From the NCBI RefSeq assembly GCF_001552635.1, contig NZ_BCRO01000070.1:1-64000 (forward strand): DNA of 64,000 nucleotides. Reading direction: 5' to 3'. Below are positions 43,561 through 52,114 of the stretch, in pieces. Source of the DNA: Actinomadura hibisca NBRC 15177. GTDB lineage: Bacteria; Actinomycetota; Actinomycetes; Streptosporangiales; Streptosporangiaceae. The first letter of the stretch is position 1. Each line of letters starts with the position of its first letter. A model generated the notes under the pieces. The model did no database searches. It worked only from the letters and a program-made list of their open reading frames with translations, and was not told the DNA's origin. The position numbers and the translations under genes are program-made.

Positions 43561-44373
43561 TCACCTGCCCTTGAAGGCGGCGGGGCGCTTCTCCTTGAAC
43601 GCCTTCGAGCCCTCCTTCGCGTCCTCCGAGCCGATGACCGGCCAGCCGATCTCGTCGGAGATCTTCAGGGCCTCCTCCTCGGCGAGGTGTTGCGTCTCGC
43701 GGTAGGTGCGCAGGATCGCCTGCACCGCCAGCGGGCCGCACTCGGCGATCTGGTCGGCCAGCTCGCGGGCCGCCGCCAGGGCCGTGCCCGGCGGGACCAC
43801 CTTGTTGATCAGGCCCATCGCCAGCGCCTCCTGCGGGGACACCGAGCGGGCCGTCAGCAGGATGTCCATCGCGTTCGCGTAGCCGATCTGGCGGGGCAGG
43901 CGGATCGCGCAGCCGCCCATCGGGAACAGGCCCCGCTTCGCCTCGTACAGGCCGAGGGTCGCGTCCTCGGCGACCACGCGCAGGTCTGTGCCGACCAGCA
44001 GTTCCGTGCCGCCCGCCACCGCGTAACCCTCGATCGCGCAGATCAGCGGCTTGGTCGGCTGGCCCTCGCGCAGCAGGCCCTTCCAGTGGAAGTTCGGGAT
44101 CTGCCGCATCCGCTCCTGCACCTCGGGGTCGGACGGGGGCGTGCCCATCGCCTTGAGGTCCGCGCCCGCGCAGAACTGGCCGTCGGCCCCGGTCAGGATC
44201 CCCACCCGCACCTCGGGCGTCTCCGACATGTACGCCCACGCCCCGGCCAGGCCGACGAGCATCGCCGAGCTGAGCGCGTTGCGGGCCTCCGGGCGGTTCA
44301 TCGTCACGACGACGACGTGGCCGTCCCGCTCGACGGTGCAGTGCTCGGTGCTGATCGGCAACCGTTCGGCCAT
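43561..44373 (-). CDS. Enoyl-CoA hydratase (crotonase family)
   Basis: A 270-residue crotonase. The oxyanion-hole parts are ALSSAMLVGLAGAWAYM, GADGQFCAGADLKAM and the second Gly-Gly in YAVAGGTELLVGTDLRV; the acidic residues of the hydratase site lie in LYEAKRGLFPMGG. It hydrates trans-2-enoyl-CoA in beta-oxidation. Place and length resemble mycobacterial EchA19, which sits opposite a fadD/DUF35/ltp cluster. ATG 44373 behind GGAGG is the start; the ORF extends upstream but only through the regulatory region. It is divergent from the acyl-CoA synthetase at 44538. Confidence 0.9.
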   Translation of the reverse strand: MAERLPISTEHCTVERDGHVVVVTMNRPEARNALSSAMLVGLAGAWAYMSETPEVRVGILTGADGQFCAGADLKAMGTPPSDPEVQERMRQIPNFHWKGLLREGQPTKPLICAIEGYAVAGGTELLVGTDLRVVAEDATLGLYEAKRGLFPMGGCAIRLPRQIGYANAMDILLTARSVSPQEALAMGLINKVVPPGTALAAARELADQIAECGPLAVQAILRTYRETQHLAEEEALKISDEIGWPVIGSEDAKEGSKAFKEKRPAAFKGR

Positions 44374-44402
44374 CGGTTCCTCCGGAGTGCGTGGGGTGAA
44401 AC

Positions 44403-44416
44403 GAGAACCGATTCTA
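44403..44416. promoter_or_regulatory. TetR/KstR-like operator 1 of the divergent locus
   Basis: GAGAACCGATTCTA has the AGAAC-N4-TCTA form seen again 55 bases downstream. It differs from TNNAACNNGTTNNA at two fixed positions. It lies in the 164-base divergent promoter region. Confidence 0.4.
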
Positions 44417-44457
44417 GTTGTGAGCGGGCTTTGCCGACAGGTCTTGCCCGACAAAAC

Positions 44458-44471
44458 GAGAACGTGATCTA
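44458..44471. promoter_or_regulatory. TetR/KstR-like operator 2 of the divergent locus
   Basis: GAGAACGTGATCTA repeats the pattern of the site at 44403-44416 (GAGAAC-N4-TCTA). Two copies in the same orientation, 55 bases apart, support a shared regulator for both divergent units. Confidence 0.4.
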
Positions 44472-44493
44472 CTTTCACCGCTGGGCACCCGGG

Positions 44494-44509
44494 TGTGACG
44501 GTGCTCACT
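44494..44509. promoter_or_regulatory. Crp/GlxR-like site
   Basis: TGTGACGGTGCTCACT fits the TGTGA-N6-TCACA consensus of Crp/GlxR regulators with one change. It lies 28 bases before the acyl-CoA synthetase start. The same TGTGA-N6-TCACT form recurs at 59317-59332. Confidence 0.45.
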
Positions 44510-44537
44510 GACCATGCGATCACCGAGGGGAGATCCG

Positions 44538-46103
44538 ATGGGGTCGTTGGGCTTCTGGCGGCTGGCGCAGGCCGATCCCGAGTGGATCGCCGCCGTCGAC
44601 CCGGACGGGACCGAGTTCACCGCCGGGGACCTGCTCGCGCGGGCCAACCGGCTGGTGCACGGGCTGCGCGCCCTGGGGCTGGAGAAGGGCGACGGCGTCT
44701 GCGGCCTGGTCCCCAACGGGCACGAGGGCCTGGTGCTCTACCTGGCCGCGCTCCAGGCCGGCTGGTACTACACGCCGATCAACTGGCACCTGACCGGGCC
44801 GGAGATCGGCTACATCGTCTCCGACAGCGAGGCCAAGGCGTTCTTCGTCCACGAGCGGTACGGCGAGGAGGGCGCGCGGGCCGCCGACGAGGCCGGGCTG
44901 GAGGCGCACCGGCGGTTCGCCTTCGGGAACGTCGAGGGTTTCCGGCCTTACGGGGAGCTGGTGGATGGGCAGCCCGACACGCTGCCCGACGACCGCAGCA
45001 ACGGCGCCACCATGCACTACACCTCCGGCACGACGGGCCGCCCCAAGGGCGTCCGGCGCAGGCTCGCGGGCATCGACCCCGACGACAGCGCCGAGCTGAT
45101 GTCCTTCCTGCTGTCGATGTTCGGCATCCAGCCGGGACGCCCCGCCGGGCAGCCCCCGCAGGCGCACCTGATCACCTCGCCGAACTACCACACGGCCGTC
45201 ACCCAGTTCGGCGGCACGGCGTTGCAGATGGGGCACACGCTCGTCTACGTCGACCGGTGGGACGCCGAGGACACGCTCCGGCTGGTCCAGGACTACAAGA
45301 TCACCAACACGCACATGGTGCCGACGCACTTCAAGCGGCTGCTCGGGCTGCCCGACGAGGTGAAGCAGCGCTACGACGTCTCGTCCATGAAGTGGGCGAT
45401 CCACGCCGCCGCGCCCTGCCCCGTCCCCATCAAGCAGCGCATGCTCGACTGGTGGGGCGACTGCATCTGGGAGTACTACGCCGCCACCGAGGGCGGCGGC
45501 ACCATCGCCTCCCCGCAGGACTGGCGCGCCCACCCCGGCACCGTCGGCAACGCCTGGCCGATCAGCGAGCTGCTGATCGTGGACGACGACGGGAACGAGG
45601 TCCCGGCCGGCGCGCCCGGCACCATCTACATGAAGATGGCCGGCAGCGAGTTCGAGTACAAGGGCGACCGGGGCAAGACCGAGGAGAACCGGCTCAAGGG
45701 CTTCTTCACCGTCGGCGACGTCGGCTACCTGACCGGCGACGGCTTCCTGTTCCTGTCCGACCGCAAGTCCGACATGATCATCTCCGGCGGGGCCAACATC
45801 TACCCGGCCGAGATCGAGAACGAGATCACCCTGCACCCCAAGGTCGCCGACGTCGCGGTCTTCGGCATCCCCGACGAGGAGTGGGGCGAGCAGATCAAGG
45901 CGGTGGTCGAGCCCGCCGAGGGCGTCGCACCCGGCCCGGAGCTCGCCGCCGAGATCCTCGCCGCGCTGGAGGGCCGCCTCGCGAAGATGAAGTGGCCCCG
46001 GTCGATCGACTTCATCGAGACCATGCCGCGCGAGCCCAACGGCAAGCTCCTCAAGCGCAAGCTGCGGGACCCTTACTGGAAGGACCGCGACAGTGCGATC
46101 TGA
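44538..46103 (+). CDS. Acyl-CoA synthetase (FadD type)
   Basis: A 521-residue adenylate-forming ligase that activates a carboxylic acid to its CoA thioester. The AMP-binding loop is MHYTSGTTGRPKGVRR, the A5 motif region is EYYAATEGGG, A7 is FFTVGDVGYLTGDGFLFLSDR, and the catalytic lysine is in REPNGKLLKRKLR. It opens the catabolic operon of five overlapping or tightly spaced genes up to 50835. The ATG at 44538 follows GAGGGGA. The substrate is likely a steroid or branched acyl side chain by context only. Confidence 0.9.
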   Translation: MGSLGFWRLAQADPEWIAAVDPDGTEFTAGDLLARANRLVHGLRALGLEKGDGVCGLVPNGHEGLVLYLAALQAGWYYTPINWHLTGPEIGYIVSDSEAKAFFVHERYGEEGARAADEAGLEAHRRFAFGNVEGFRPYGELVDGQPDTLPDDRSNGATMHYTSGTTGRPKGVRRRLAGIDPDDSAELMSFLLSMFGIQPGRPAGQPPQAHLITSPNYHTAVTQFGGTALQMGHTLVYVDRWDAEDTLRLVQDYKITNTHMVPTHFKRLLGLPDEVKQRYDVSSMKWAIHAAAPCPVPIKQRMLDWWGDCIWEYYAATEGGGTIASPQDWRAHPGTVGNAWPISELLIVDDDGNEVPAGAPGTIYMKMAGSEFEYKGDRGKTEENRLKGFFTVGDVGYLTGDGFLFLSDRKSDMIISGGANIYPAEIENEITLHPKVADVAVFGIPDEEWGEQIKAVVEPAEGVAPGPELAAEILAALEGRLAKMKWPRSIDFIETMPREPNGKLLKRKLRDPYWKDRDSAI

Positions 46104-47061
46104 GCCCAACCAACCAACCCCGACCGACCTCCCGGCTGATCCGCCCAACCACATCCTGGAGTTCCCCGGCGGCTACACGCGCTCGGTCGGCCCCGTCATC
46201 GGCCGCTTCCTCAGCGAGCTGCGCGGCGGCAACCTCGTCGGCGTCCGCACCCGCGAGGGCCGCGTCCTGTTCCCGCCCACCGAGTACGACCCGGACAGCG
46301 GCGACGCCATCACCGAGGAGTTCGTCCCGGTCGGCCCCGTCGGCACCGTCACCACCTGGTCCTGGGTCGCCAAGCCGCGCAAGACCCATCCCCTGGACCG
46401 CCCCTTCGCCTGGGCGCTGATCCGCCCCGACGGCGCCGACACCGCCGTCCTGCACGCCCTCGACCTCGGCGTCTTCGAGCAGGGCGCCAAGCCGCCGCGC
46501 CTCCTCAAGACCGGCATGCGCGTCCGCCCCAAGTGGCGGGTCGAGCGCACCGGCACGATCGGCGACATCGAGTGTTTCCAGCCCGAGGTCACCATGATCA
46601 ACGCGCCGACCCGGCTGGAGTACCGCCTCCAGGGCGGCCGCGCGCTGGACCGCTTCCTGGAGGGCGTGTCGCAGGGCAAGCTCATCGGCCACAAGTGCGA
46701 CGTGTGCGGGCAGGTCATCGTCCCGATGAAGGGCCTGTGCCCCAAGGACGGCGTGCCCACCACCCAGGAGGTGGAGCTGCCCGACACCGGCACCGTCACC
46801 ACCTTCGCGGTCAACAACCTGCCCGACCCGCGCGCGCCCGAGGTGCCGTTCGTGTCGGCCTACATCCTGCTGGACGGCGCGGGCCTGACCATGTTGACGC
46901 TGGTCGCGGGCATCCCCGCGGACCAGGTGCGGATGGGGATGCGGGTGAAGGCCGCCTGGAAACCGCGCGAGGAGTGGGGCAAGACCATGGGCAACATCAA
47001 GTGGTTCGAGCCGCTCGACGAGCCCGACGTGCCCTTCGACGCGATCAAGGATTACCTATGA
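46093..47061 (+). CDS. Double DUF35 OB-fold/zinc-ribbon protein
   Basis: A 322-residue protein with two DUF35 OB-fold units: one at about 40-165 without cysteines, and a second at about 175-300 with a rubredoxin-like ribbon (CDVCGQVIVPMKGLCPKDG). DUF35 proteins bind acyl-CoA and act as partners of thiolase-fold enzymes, as in the ChsH/Ltp systems. Size and neighbours match mycobacterial Rv3521, which precedes ltp4 and ltp3. Its GTG start overlaps the synthetase stop by 11 bases and its stop overlaps the next start (ATGA). Confidence 0.87.
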   Translation: MRSEPNQPTPTDLPADPPNHILEFPGGYTRSVGPVIGRFLSELRGGNLVGVRTREGRVLFPPTEYDPDSGDAITEEFVPVGPVGTVTTWSWVAKPRKTHPLDRPFAWALIRPDGADTAVLHALDLGVFEQGAKPPRLLKTGMRVRPKWRVERTGTIGDIECFQPEVTMINAPTRLEYRLQGGRALDRFLEGVSQGKLIGHKCDVCGQVIVPMKGLCPKDGVPTTQEVELPDTGTVTTFAVNNLPDPRAPEVPFVSAYILLDGAGLTMLTLVAGIPADQVRMGMRVKAAWKPREEWGKTMGNIKWFEPLDEPDVPFDAIKDYL

Positions 47062-48095
47062 GAGACATCGCCGTCGTCGCGTTCGTGCAGTCGCGGCACA
47101 CCGGGGAGGACACCGGCTCCTCCGAGACCGAGCTGCTGGCCCCCGTCATCACCGAGATCAAGGAGCGCACCGGGCAGAAGCGGTTCGGCTTCACCTGCTC
47201 GGGCTCCAACGACTACCTCGTCGGCGCGCCGTTCTCCTTCGTGTCGGCGCTGGACGCCGTCGGCGCGTGGCCGCCGATCTCCGAGAGCCACGTCGAGATG
47301 GACGCCGCCTGGGCGCTGTACGAGGCGTGGGTCAAGCTCCAGCACGGCGAGATCGACACCGCGCTGGTCTACGGGTTCGGCAAGACCTCGCAGGGCGACA
47401 TCGCCGAGATCGCCACCCAGGGCTACGACCCCTACTACCTGGCCCCGCTCGGCGTCGACGGCACGTCGATGGCCGCCCTCCAGGCCCGCGCCTACCTCGA
47501 CCGGTCCGGCGCGAAGGAGGACGACCTGCGCGCCGTCGCCGCCCGGTCCCGCGCGGCCGGGCGCGACAACCCGTTCGCCCTCCACCTGCCCGACCCCGAG
47601 GGCGACGACTACGAGGTCGCGCCGCTGAAGGCCCACGACATCGCGCCCGTCACCGACGGGGCCGCCGCGATCGTCCTCGCGGCCGGGGACAAGGCGCGCG
47701 AGTTGTGCGAGCGGCCCGCGTGGATCACCGGCATCGACCACCGCGCCGAGGCCCACTCGCCCGGCGTCCGCGACCTCTCCCGCTCCGCGGCCGCGCGCCT
47801 GGCGGGGGAGCGGGCGGGCGCGGCGGGCGTCCAGGTCGCCGAGCTGCACGCCCGGTTCAGCCACGAGGAACTCATCCTGCGCGAGGCCCTCGGCCTCGGC
47901 GACGAGGTGACGGTGAACCCCTCCGGCGGCCCGCTGTCGGCCGACCCGGTGATGGCGACGGGCCTGATCCGCATCGGCGAGGCCGCCGCCCGGATCAGCG
48001 ACGGCACGGCCGACCGCGCGCTCGCCCACGCGACCTCCGGGCCGTGCCTCCAGCAGAACCTCGTCTGCGTCCTCTCGGGAGCCACCCATGGGTAA
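47058..48095 (+). CDS. Thiolase-fold protein lacking catalytic residues (Ltp4-like)
   Basis: A 345-residue thiolase/lipid-transfer-type protein. The nucleophilic Cys of thiolases, expected in a CaSG-like motif, is replaced in ESHVEMDAAWALYEAW. The GHP motif of the catalytic His is LSADPVMATG. It therefore cannot act as a normal thiolase. In mycobacterial steroid clusters an equivalent small subunit (Ltp4) is encoded with Ltp3 and a DUF35 protein. A structural subunit or non-thiolytic enzyme is likely. It is translationally coupled to genes on both sides. Confidence 0.84.
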   Translation: MRDIAVVAFVQSRHTGEDTGSSETELLAPVITEIKERTGQKRFGFTCSGSNDYLVGAPFSFVSALDAVGAWPPISESHVEMDAAWALYEAWVKLQHGEIDTALVYGFGKTSQGDIAEIATQGYDPYYLAPLGVDGTSMAALQARAYLDRSGAKEDDLRAVAARSRAAGRDNPFALHLPDPEGDDYEVAPLKAHDIAPVTDGAAAIVLAAGDKARELCERPAWITGIDHRAEAHSPGVRDLSRSAAARLAGERAGAAGVQVAELHARFSHEELILREALGLGDEVTVNPSGGPLSADPVMATGLIRIGEAAARISDGTADRALAHATSGPCLQQNLVCVLSGATHG

Positions 48096-49245
48096 CCCCT
48101 GCGCGATCATCGGCGTCGGACAGACGGTCTACAAGACCAAGCGCCTCGACGTGTCCATGGCCGGACTGCTGCGCGAGGCCGCGCAGAAGGCCCTGGACGA
48201 CGCCGCGCTCACCTGGCGCGACATCGACGCCGTCGTCATCGGCAAGGCCCCCGACCTGTTCGAGGGCGTCATGGCGCCGGAGGCCTATCTCGCCGACGCG
48301 CTCGGCGCGAGCGGCAAGCCGATCATGCGGGTGCACACCGCCGGGTCGGTCGGCGGGTCCACCGCGATCGTCGCGGCGAGCCTCATCCAGAGCGGCGTGC
48401 ACAAGCGCGTGCTGACCGTCGCGTGGGAGAAGCAGTCGGAGTCGAACGCCACCTGGGCGCTCACGGTCAACACGCCGTTCTCCACCTCGCTGGTCGTCGG
48501 CGCGGGCGGCTACTTCGCCCCGCACATCCGCGCCTACATGCGCCGCTCCGGCGCGCCCGACCACATCGGCACGCTGGTGGCGGTCAAGGACCGGCAGAAC
48601 GCGCTGAAGAACCCGTACGCGCACCTGCGCATCCCGGGCATCTCGCGCGAGATGGTGGAGTCCACGCCGATGCTCTGGGAGCCGATCCGCTACCTGGAGA
48701 CCTGCCCGTCCTCCGACGGCGCGTGCGCGATGGTGCTGGCCTCCGAGGACGCCGCCAAGCAGGCCCCCAACAAGCCCGCCTGGGTGCACGGCACCGCGAT
48801 GCGCTCCGAGCCGATCTTCTTCGCCGGGCGCGACACCGTGAACCCGCAGGGCGGCAAGGACGCGGCCGCCGACGTGTACCGGCAGGCCGGGATCGCCGAC
48901 CCGCGCCGCGAACTGGACGTCGCCGAGGTGTACGTGCCGTTCTCCTGGTACGAGCCGATGTGGCTGGAGAACCTCGGCTTCTGCGGCGAGGGCGAGGGCT
49001 GGAAGCTCACCGAGGCGGGCGCGACCGCCCTGGACGGCGACATCCCCTGGAACGCCTCGGGCGGGGTGTTGTCGTCCAACCCGATCGGCGCGTCCGGCAT
49101 GATCCGCTTCGCCGAGGCGGCCCTCCAGGTGCGCGGCCTGGCCGGGGAGCACCAGGTGGACGGCGCGCGCCGCGCCCTCGGCCACGCCTACGGCGGCGGC
49201 GCCCAGTTCTTCGCGATGTGGATCGTCGGCAGCGACAAGCCGTAA
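48088..49245 (+). CDS. Thiolase-fold protein (Ltp3-like)
   Basis: A 385-residue thiolase-fold protein overlapping the previous gene by 8 bases. The normal active-site Cys segment reads MRVHTAGSVGGSTAIVA, with no cysteine, and the catalytic-His block is NPIGASGMIRFAEA. TCPSSDGACAMVLAS and WNASGGVLSSNPIGASG keep the fold. With the proteins at 46093 and 47058 it likely forms a heteromeric Ltp3/Ltp4/DUF35 complex acting on acyl-CoA steroid side chains, perhaps as an aldolase. That reaction is inferred from family context. Confidence 0.84.
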   Translation: MGNPCAIIGVGQTVYKTKRLDVSMAGLLREAAQKALDDAALTWRDIDAVVIGKAPDLFEGVMAPEAYLADALGASGKPIMRVHTAGSVGGSTAIVAASLIQSGVHKRVLTVAWEKQSESNATWALTVNTPFSTSLVVGAGGYFAPHIRAYMRRSGAPDHIGTLVAVKDRQNALKNPYAHLRIPGISREMVESTPMLWEPIRYLETCPSSDGACAMVLASEDAAKQAPNKPAWVHGTAMRSEPIFFAGRDTVNPQGGKDAAADVYRQAGIADPRRELDVAEVYVPFSWYEPMWLENLGFCGEGEGWKLTEAGATALDGDIPWNASGGVLSSNPIGASGMIRFAEAALQVRGLAGEHQVDGARRALGHAYGGGAQFFAMWIVGSDKP

Positions 49246-49263
49246 CCTCCCGGAGGCCCCCCG

Positions 49264-50835
49264 ATGGAGTTCAACCACGCCGACCTGTTCGAGGGCATCG
49301 CCGACGCGATCGGGGACCGCGTCGCGGTGGTGTGCGGCGCGAGCCGCCTGACCTACGCCGAGCTGGACGCGCACGCCAACCGGCTGGCCCACCACCTGGC
49401 CTCGGCCGGGGTGGGGCCGGGGCAGCACGTGGCGATCCAGCTCTACAACGGCGTCGAGTACGTCGCCGCGATCCTGGCCGCCCTCAAGATCCGCGCCGTG
49501 CCGATCAACGTGAACTACCGGTACGTCGAGAGCGAGCTGCTGTACCTGTACCGCGACTCCGACAGCGTCGCGCTGCTGTACGACACCGAGTTCGACGACC
49601 GCGTCGCCAGCGCCGCCCCGCAGGTCCCCGCGCTCCGGCACCTGATCGCGGTGGGCGGCGCGACCACCGTCCCCGGCGCGGTCGCCTACGAGGACGCGCT
49701 GCGCGACCAGCCCGACACGCGCGGCTTCCCGGCGCGCTCGGGCGAGGACACCTACATCATCTACACCGGCGGCACGACCGGGATGCCCAAGGGCGTCATG
49801 TGGACGGTGCACCGGCTGCTGTTCGCGTTCTGGAACCCGACGCTGCCGCGCCCCGACCGGCCCGAGGACGTCGTGCGCATGGCCGCCGAGTCCGGCCCGC
49901 TGGTGATGATGCCGGTCGCGCCGCTGATGCACGGCGCGGCGCAGATGGCGACGTTCGTGGCGTGGGCCATGGGCGCGACGCTGGTCTACACGCGCAAGTT
50001 CGACGCCGCCGAGGTGTGGCGCACGATCGAGCGCGAGAAGGTCAACTCCCTCACCATCACCGGCGACGCGATGGCGATCCCGATGGCCGACGAGCTGGCG
50101 CGCGGCGGCTACGACACCTCCTCGCTGTTCGCCTACGTCTCCACCGGCGCGATCCTGACCGGCACGGTCCGCGACCGCATCCAGGCGCTGCTGCCGCACG
50201 CGATGGTGCTGGACCGGTTCGGGTCCACCGAGTCGGGCTCGACCGCCGCCGCCGTCGCGGGCTCCAGCCCGGAGAAGGGCCTGCGGTTCGCCCCCGACGT
50301 GGAGAACGTGACGGTGCTGGACGACGCGCTGCGCCCCGTCCAACCCGGCTCCGGCGTGCTCGGCCAGGTGGCGCGCAGCGGCTACATCGCCAGCGGCTAC
50401 TACAACGACCCGGAGAAGACCGCCCGCACCTTCCCCGAGGTGGACGGCAAGCGCTGGCTGCTGACCGGCGACATCGCCACCGTGGAGGAGGACGGCTCGA
50501 TCGCCGTCTACGGGCGCGGCTCGCAGACCATCAACACCGGCGGCGAGAAGGTCTTCCCCGAGGAGGTCGAGGCCGTCCTGAAGGGGCACCCGGGCGTGTA
50601 CGACGCGGTCGTCACCGGCATCCCCGACGAGCGGTGGGGCAACCGCGTGGCCGCCGTCGTGCAGCCCACCGGCGAGAAGCCGGACCCCGAGGACCTGGAC
50701 GCGCACTGCCGCAAGGAGCTGTCGGGCTACAAGGTGCCGCGCGCCTACGCGTTCGTGGCGGAGATGAAGCGCTCCCCGGCGGGCAAGGCCGACTACCGGT
50801 GGGCCAAGCGGGTCGCGGAGGACGCCGCCTCCTGA
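49264..50835 (+). CDS. Acyl-CoA synthetase (FadD19-like)
   Basis: A 523-residue acyl-CoA ligase. IIYTGGTTGMPKGVMW is the AMP-binding loop, DRFGSTESG the A5 region, WLLTGDIATVEEDGSIAVYGR A7, and KRSPAGKADYRWAKR holds the catalytic lysine. The VNVNYRYVESELLYLYRDSD and GGEKVFPEEVEAVLKGHPGVYD segments and the YRWAK end strongly resemble mycobacterial FadD19, which activates C26 cholestenoate side chains. It is the last gene of the operon and a terminator follows. Confidence 0.9.
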   Translation: MEFNHADLFEGIADAIGDRVAVVCGASRLTYAELDAHANRLAHHLASAGVGPGQHVAIQLYNGVEYVAAILAALKIRAVPINVNYRYVESELLYLYRDSDSVALLYDTEFDDRVASAAPQVPALRHLIAVGGATTVPGAVAYEDALRDQPDTRGFPARSGEDTYIIYTGGTTGMPKGVMWTVHRLLFAFWNPTLPRPDRPEDVVRMAAESGPLVMMPVAPLMHGAAQMATFVAWAMGATLVYTRKFDAAEVWRTIEREKVNSLTITGDAMAIPMADELARGGYDTSSLFAYVSTGAILTGTVRDRIQALLPHAMVLDRFGSTESGSTAAAVAGSSPEKGLRFAPDVENVTVLDDALRPVQPGSGVLGQVARSGYIASGYYNDPEKTARTFPEVDGKRWLLTGDIATVEEDGSIAVYGRGSQTINTGGEKVFPEEVEAVLKGHPGVYDAVVTGIPDERWGNRVAAVVQPTGEKPDPEDLDAHCRKELSGYKVPRAYAFVAEMKRSPAGKADYRWAKRVAEDAAS

Positions 50836-50848
50836 GTGAGGCTTTGTT

Positions 50849-50877
50849 GGCCCCGGGGCCTTGTGGGTCCCGGGGCC
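50849..50877 (+). terminator. Terminator of the catabolic operon
   Basis: GGCCCCGGG (50849-50857) pairs with CCCGGGGCC (50869-50877) over an 11-base loop, 13 bases after the stop. Confidence 0.7.
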
Positions 50878-50888
50878 GGTCAGGACCG

Positions 50889-50907
50889 TTGTTAGCGGCC
50901 CTAACAA
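50889..50907. promoter_or_regulatory. Inverted repeat before the MarR gene
   Basis: TTGTTAG and CTAACAA are separated by CGGCC and followed by an A run. The dyad lies 127 bases before the MarR start. It could be a MarR operator or a second, AT-rich terminator of the operon. Confidence 0.45.
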
Positions 50908-51034
50908 AAAACCATTTTACGGCCCCCGCGACGTCGTCGAGCCGTCCGGTCCGCCGCACGCGCTAGGCTCTCCGGTACAGAGTGGTTGAAATGACGACCT
51001 CTCTTCTGTGGAGACTCAGCGGGCGGGAGGCGGC

Positions 51035-51508
51035 GTGGCGACGGCGCAGGAGCGCGCGGCGATGGTGGCGGAGCTGCGGCTGGCGGTCCAGCGCAGCACC
51101 ATGTACACGGTGCTGCTGCACCACGCCACCGCGACCAGGGCCGGGCTCAACGTCACCGACGCGCAGGCCCTGAACGCGCTGTCGCTGGACGGCCCGCAGA
51201 CGCCCGGCGGGCTGGCCCGGCTGATGGGCATCACCACCGGCGGCGCGATCACCGCCGTGATCGACCGGCTGGAGAAGGCCGGGTACGTGCGGCGCTCGCG
51301 CGACGCCGACGACCGCCGCCGCGTGATCATCGAGGTGGTGCCGGAGGCGCTGGCGCGCTTCGGCTCCTACTTCGAGCCGGTCGGCGCGTCGTTCGACGAC
51401 CGGGTGAGCGCCTACAGCGACGGCGAGCTGGCGTTCCTGCGGCGCTGGATCGACGACACCAACGCCGACATGCCGCGCGTGATCGAACGCGTCCGCGACC
51501 TGCCCTAG
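51035..51508 (+). CDS. MarR-family transcriptional regulator
   Basis: A 157-residue winged-helix regulator. NVTDAQALNALSLDGPQTPGG leads into the recognition helix LARLMGITTGGAITAVIDRLEKAGYV and the wing RSRDADDRRRVIIEV. MarR proteins repress neighbouring genes until a phenolic or acyl ligand binds. The GTG at 51035 is preferred over 51008 because GGGAGG lies at proper spacing. It may control the catabolic operon that ends just upstream or an unlinked target. Confidence 0.9.
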   Translation: MATAQERAAMVAELRLAVQRSTMYTVLLHHATATRAGLNVTDAQALNALSLDGPQTPGGLARLMGITTGGAITAVIDRLEKAGYVRRSRDADDRRRVIIEVVPEALARFGSYFEPVGASFDDRVSAYSDGELAFLRRWIDDTNADMPRVIERVRDLP

Positions 51509-51527
51509 CCCGCGCGCCGCCCAGGTC

Positions 51528-52103
51528 TCAGGAGACCAGGCGGCCGCGCAGCAGGTCCATCAGCGTCGCCTGGATCTCGGCCCGGTCGCGCTCGGGCTGC
51601 AACGTGCGCCACTCCAGCGCGACCGTCAGCACCATCCCGAACACCGCCGACGCGCCCACCTCCACGTCCAGGTCGGGCCGCAGCCGCCCGGCCGCCACCG
51701 CCTCGCGCAACACCCCGGCCAGCACCCCGATCGCGCGCTCGCGGATCAGCCCGGCGGCGTGCTGCCAGTCGCCGCCCGACCGCCACGCCTCGGCGATCAG
51801 CAGCCGCGCGAACGACTCGTGCTCGCCGATGAACGCCAGCTCCGCGCCCACCACCGCCTCCAGCGCGGTCAGCGGCTCCTGCCCGTCGGCGGCCTCGCGC
51901 AGCGTCGCGGCGAACCGCTCGATGCCGTACTCCAGCAGCGCCGAGAACAGCGCCGCCTTGCTGCCGAAGTTGTAGTAGACCGTGCCCTTGGCGACCCCGG
52001 CGCGCTCGGCGATCTGGTCCACGGTGGTCGCGGCGAACCCGCGCTCGGCGATCAGCTCGATCGCCGCGGTGAACAGCCGCTCCCGCGTCGCCGTCCGGCC
52101 CAC
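51528..52103 (-). CDS. TetR-family regulator of the Pip/ABC unit
   Basis: A 191-residue TetR protein: TRERLFTAAIELIAERGFAATTVDQIAERAGVAKGTVYYNFGSK is the DNA-binding domain (about 5-48), followed by a helical ligand domain. The GTG at 52103 has GAGGGG seven bases upstream; GTG 52109 and 52118 are possible. It is the third gene of a minus-strand unit with the ABC ATPase-like and YhgE/Pip proteins and probably binds the 28-bp palindrome at 55069-55096 in front of that unit. Confidence 0.9.
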   Translation of the reverse strand: MGRTATRERLFTAAIELIAERGFAATTVDQIAERAGVAKGTVYYNFGSKAALFSALLEYGIERFAATLREAADGQEPLTALEAVVGAELAFIGEHESFARLLIAEAWRSGGDWQHAAGLIRERAIGVLAGVLREAVAAGRLRPDLDVEVGASAVFGMVLTVALEWRTLQPERDRAEIQATLMDLLRGRLVS

Positions 52104-52114
52104 TGCCACGCCCC

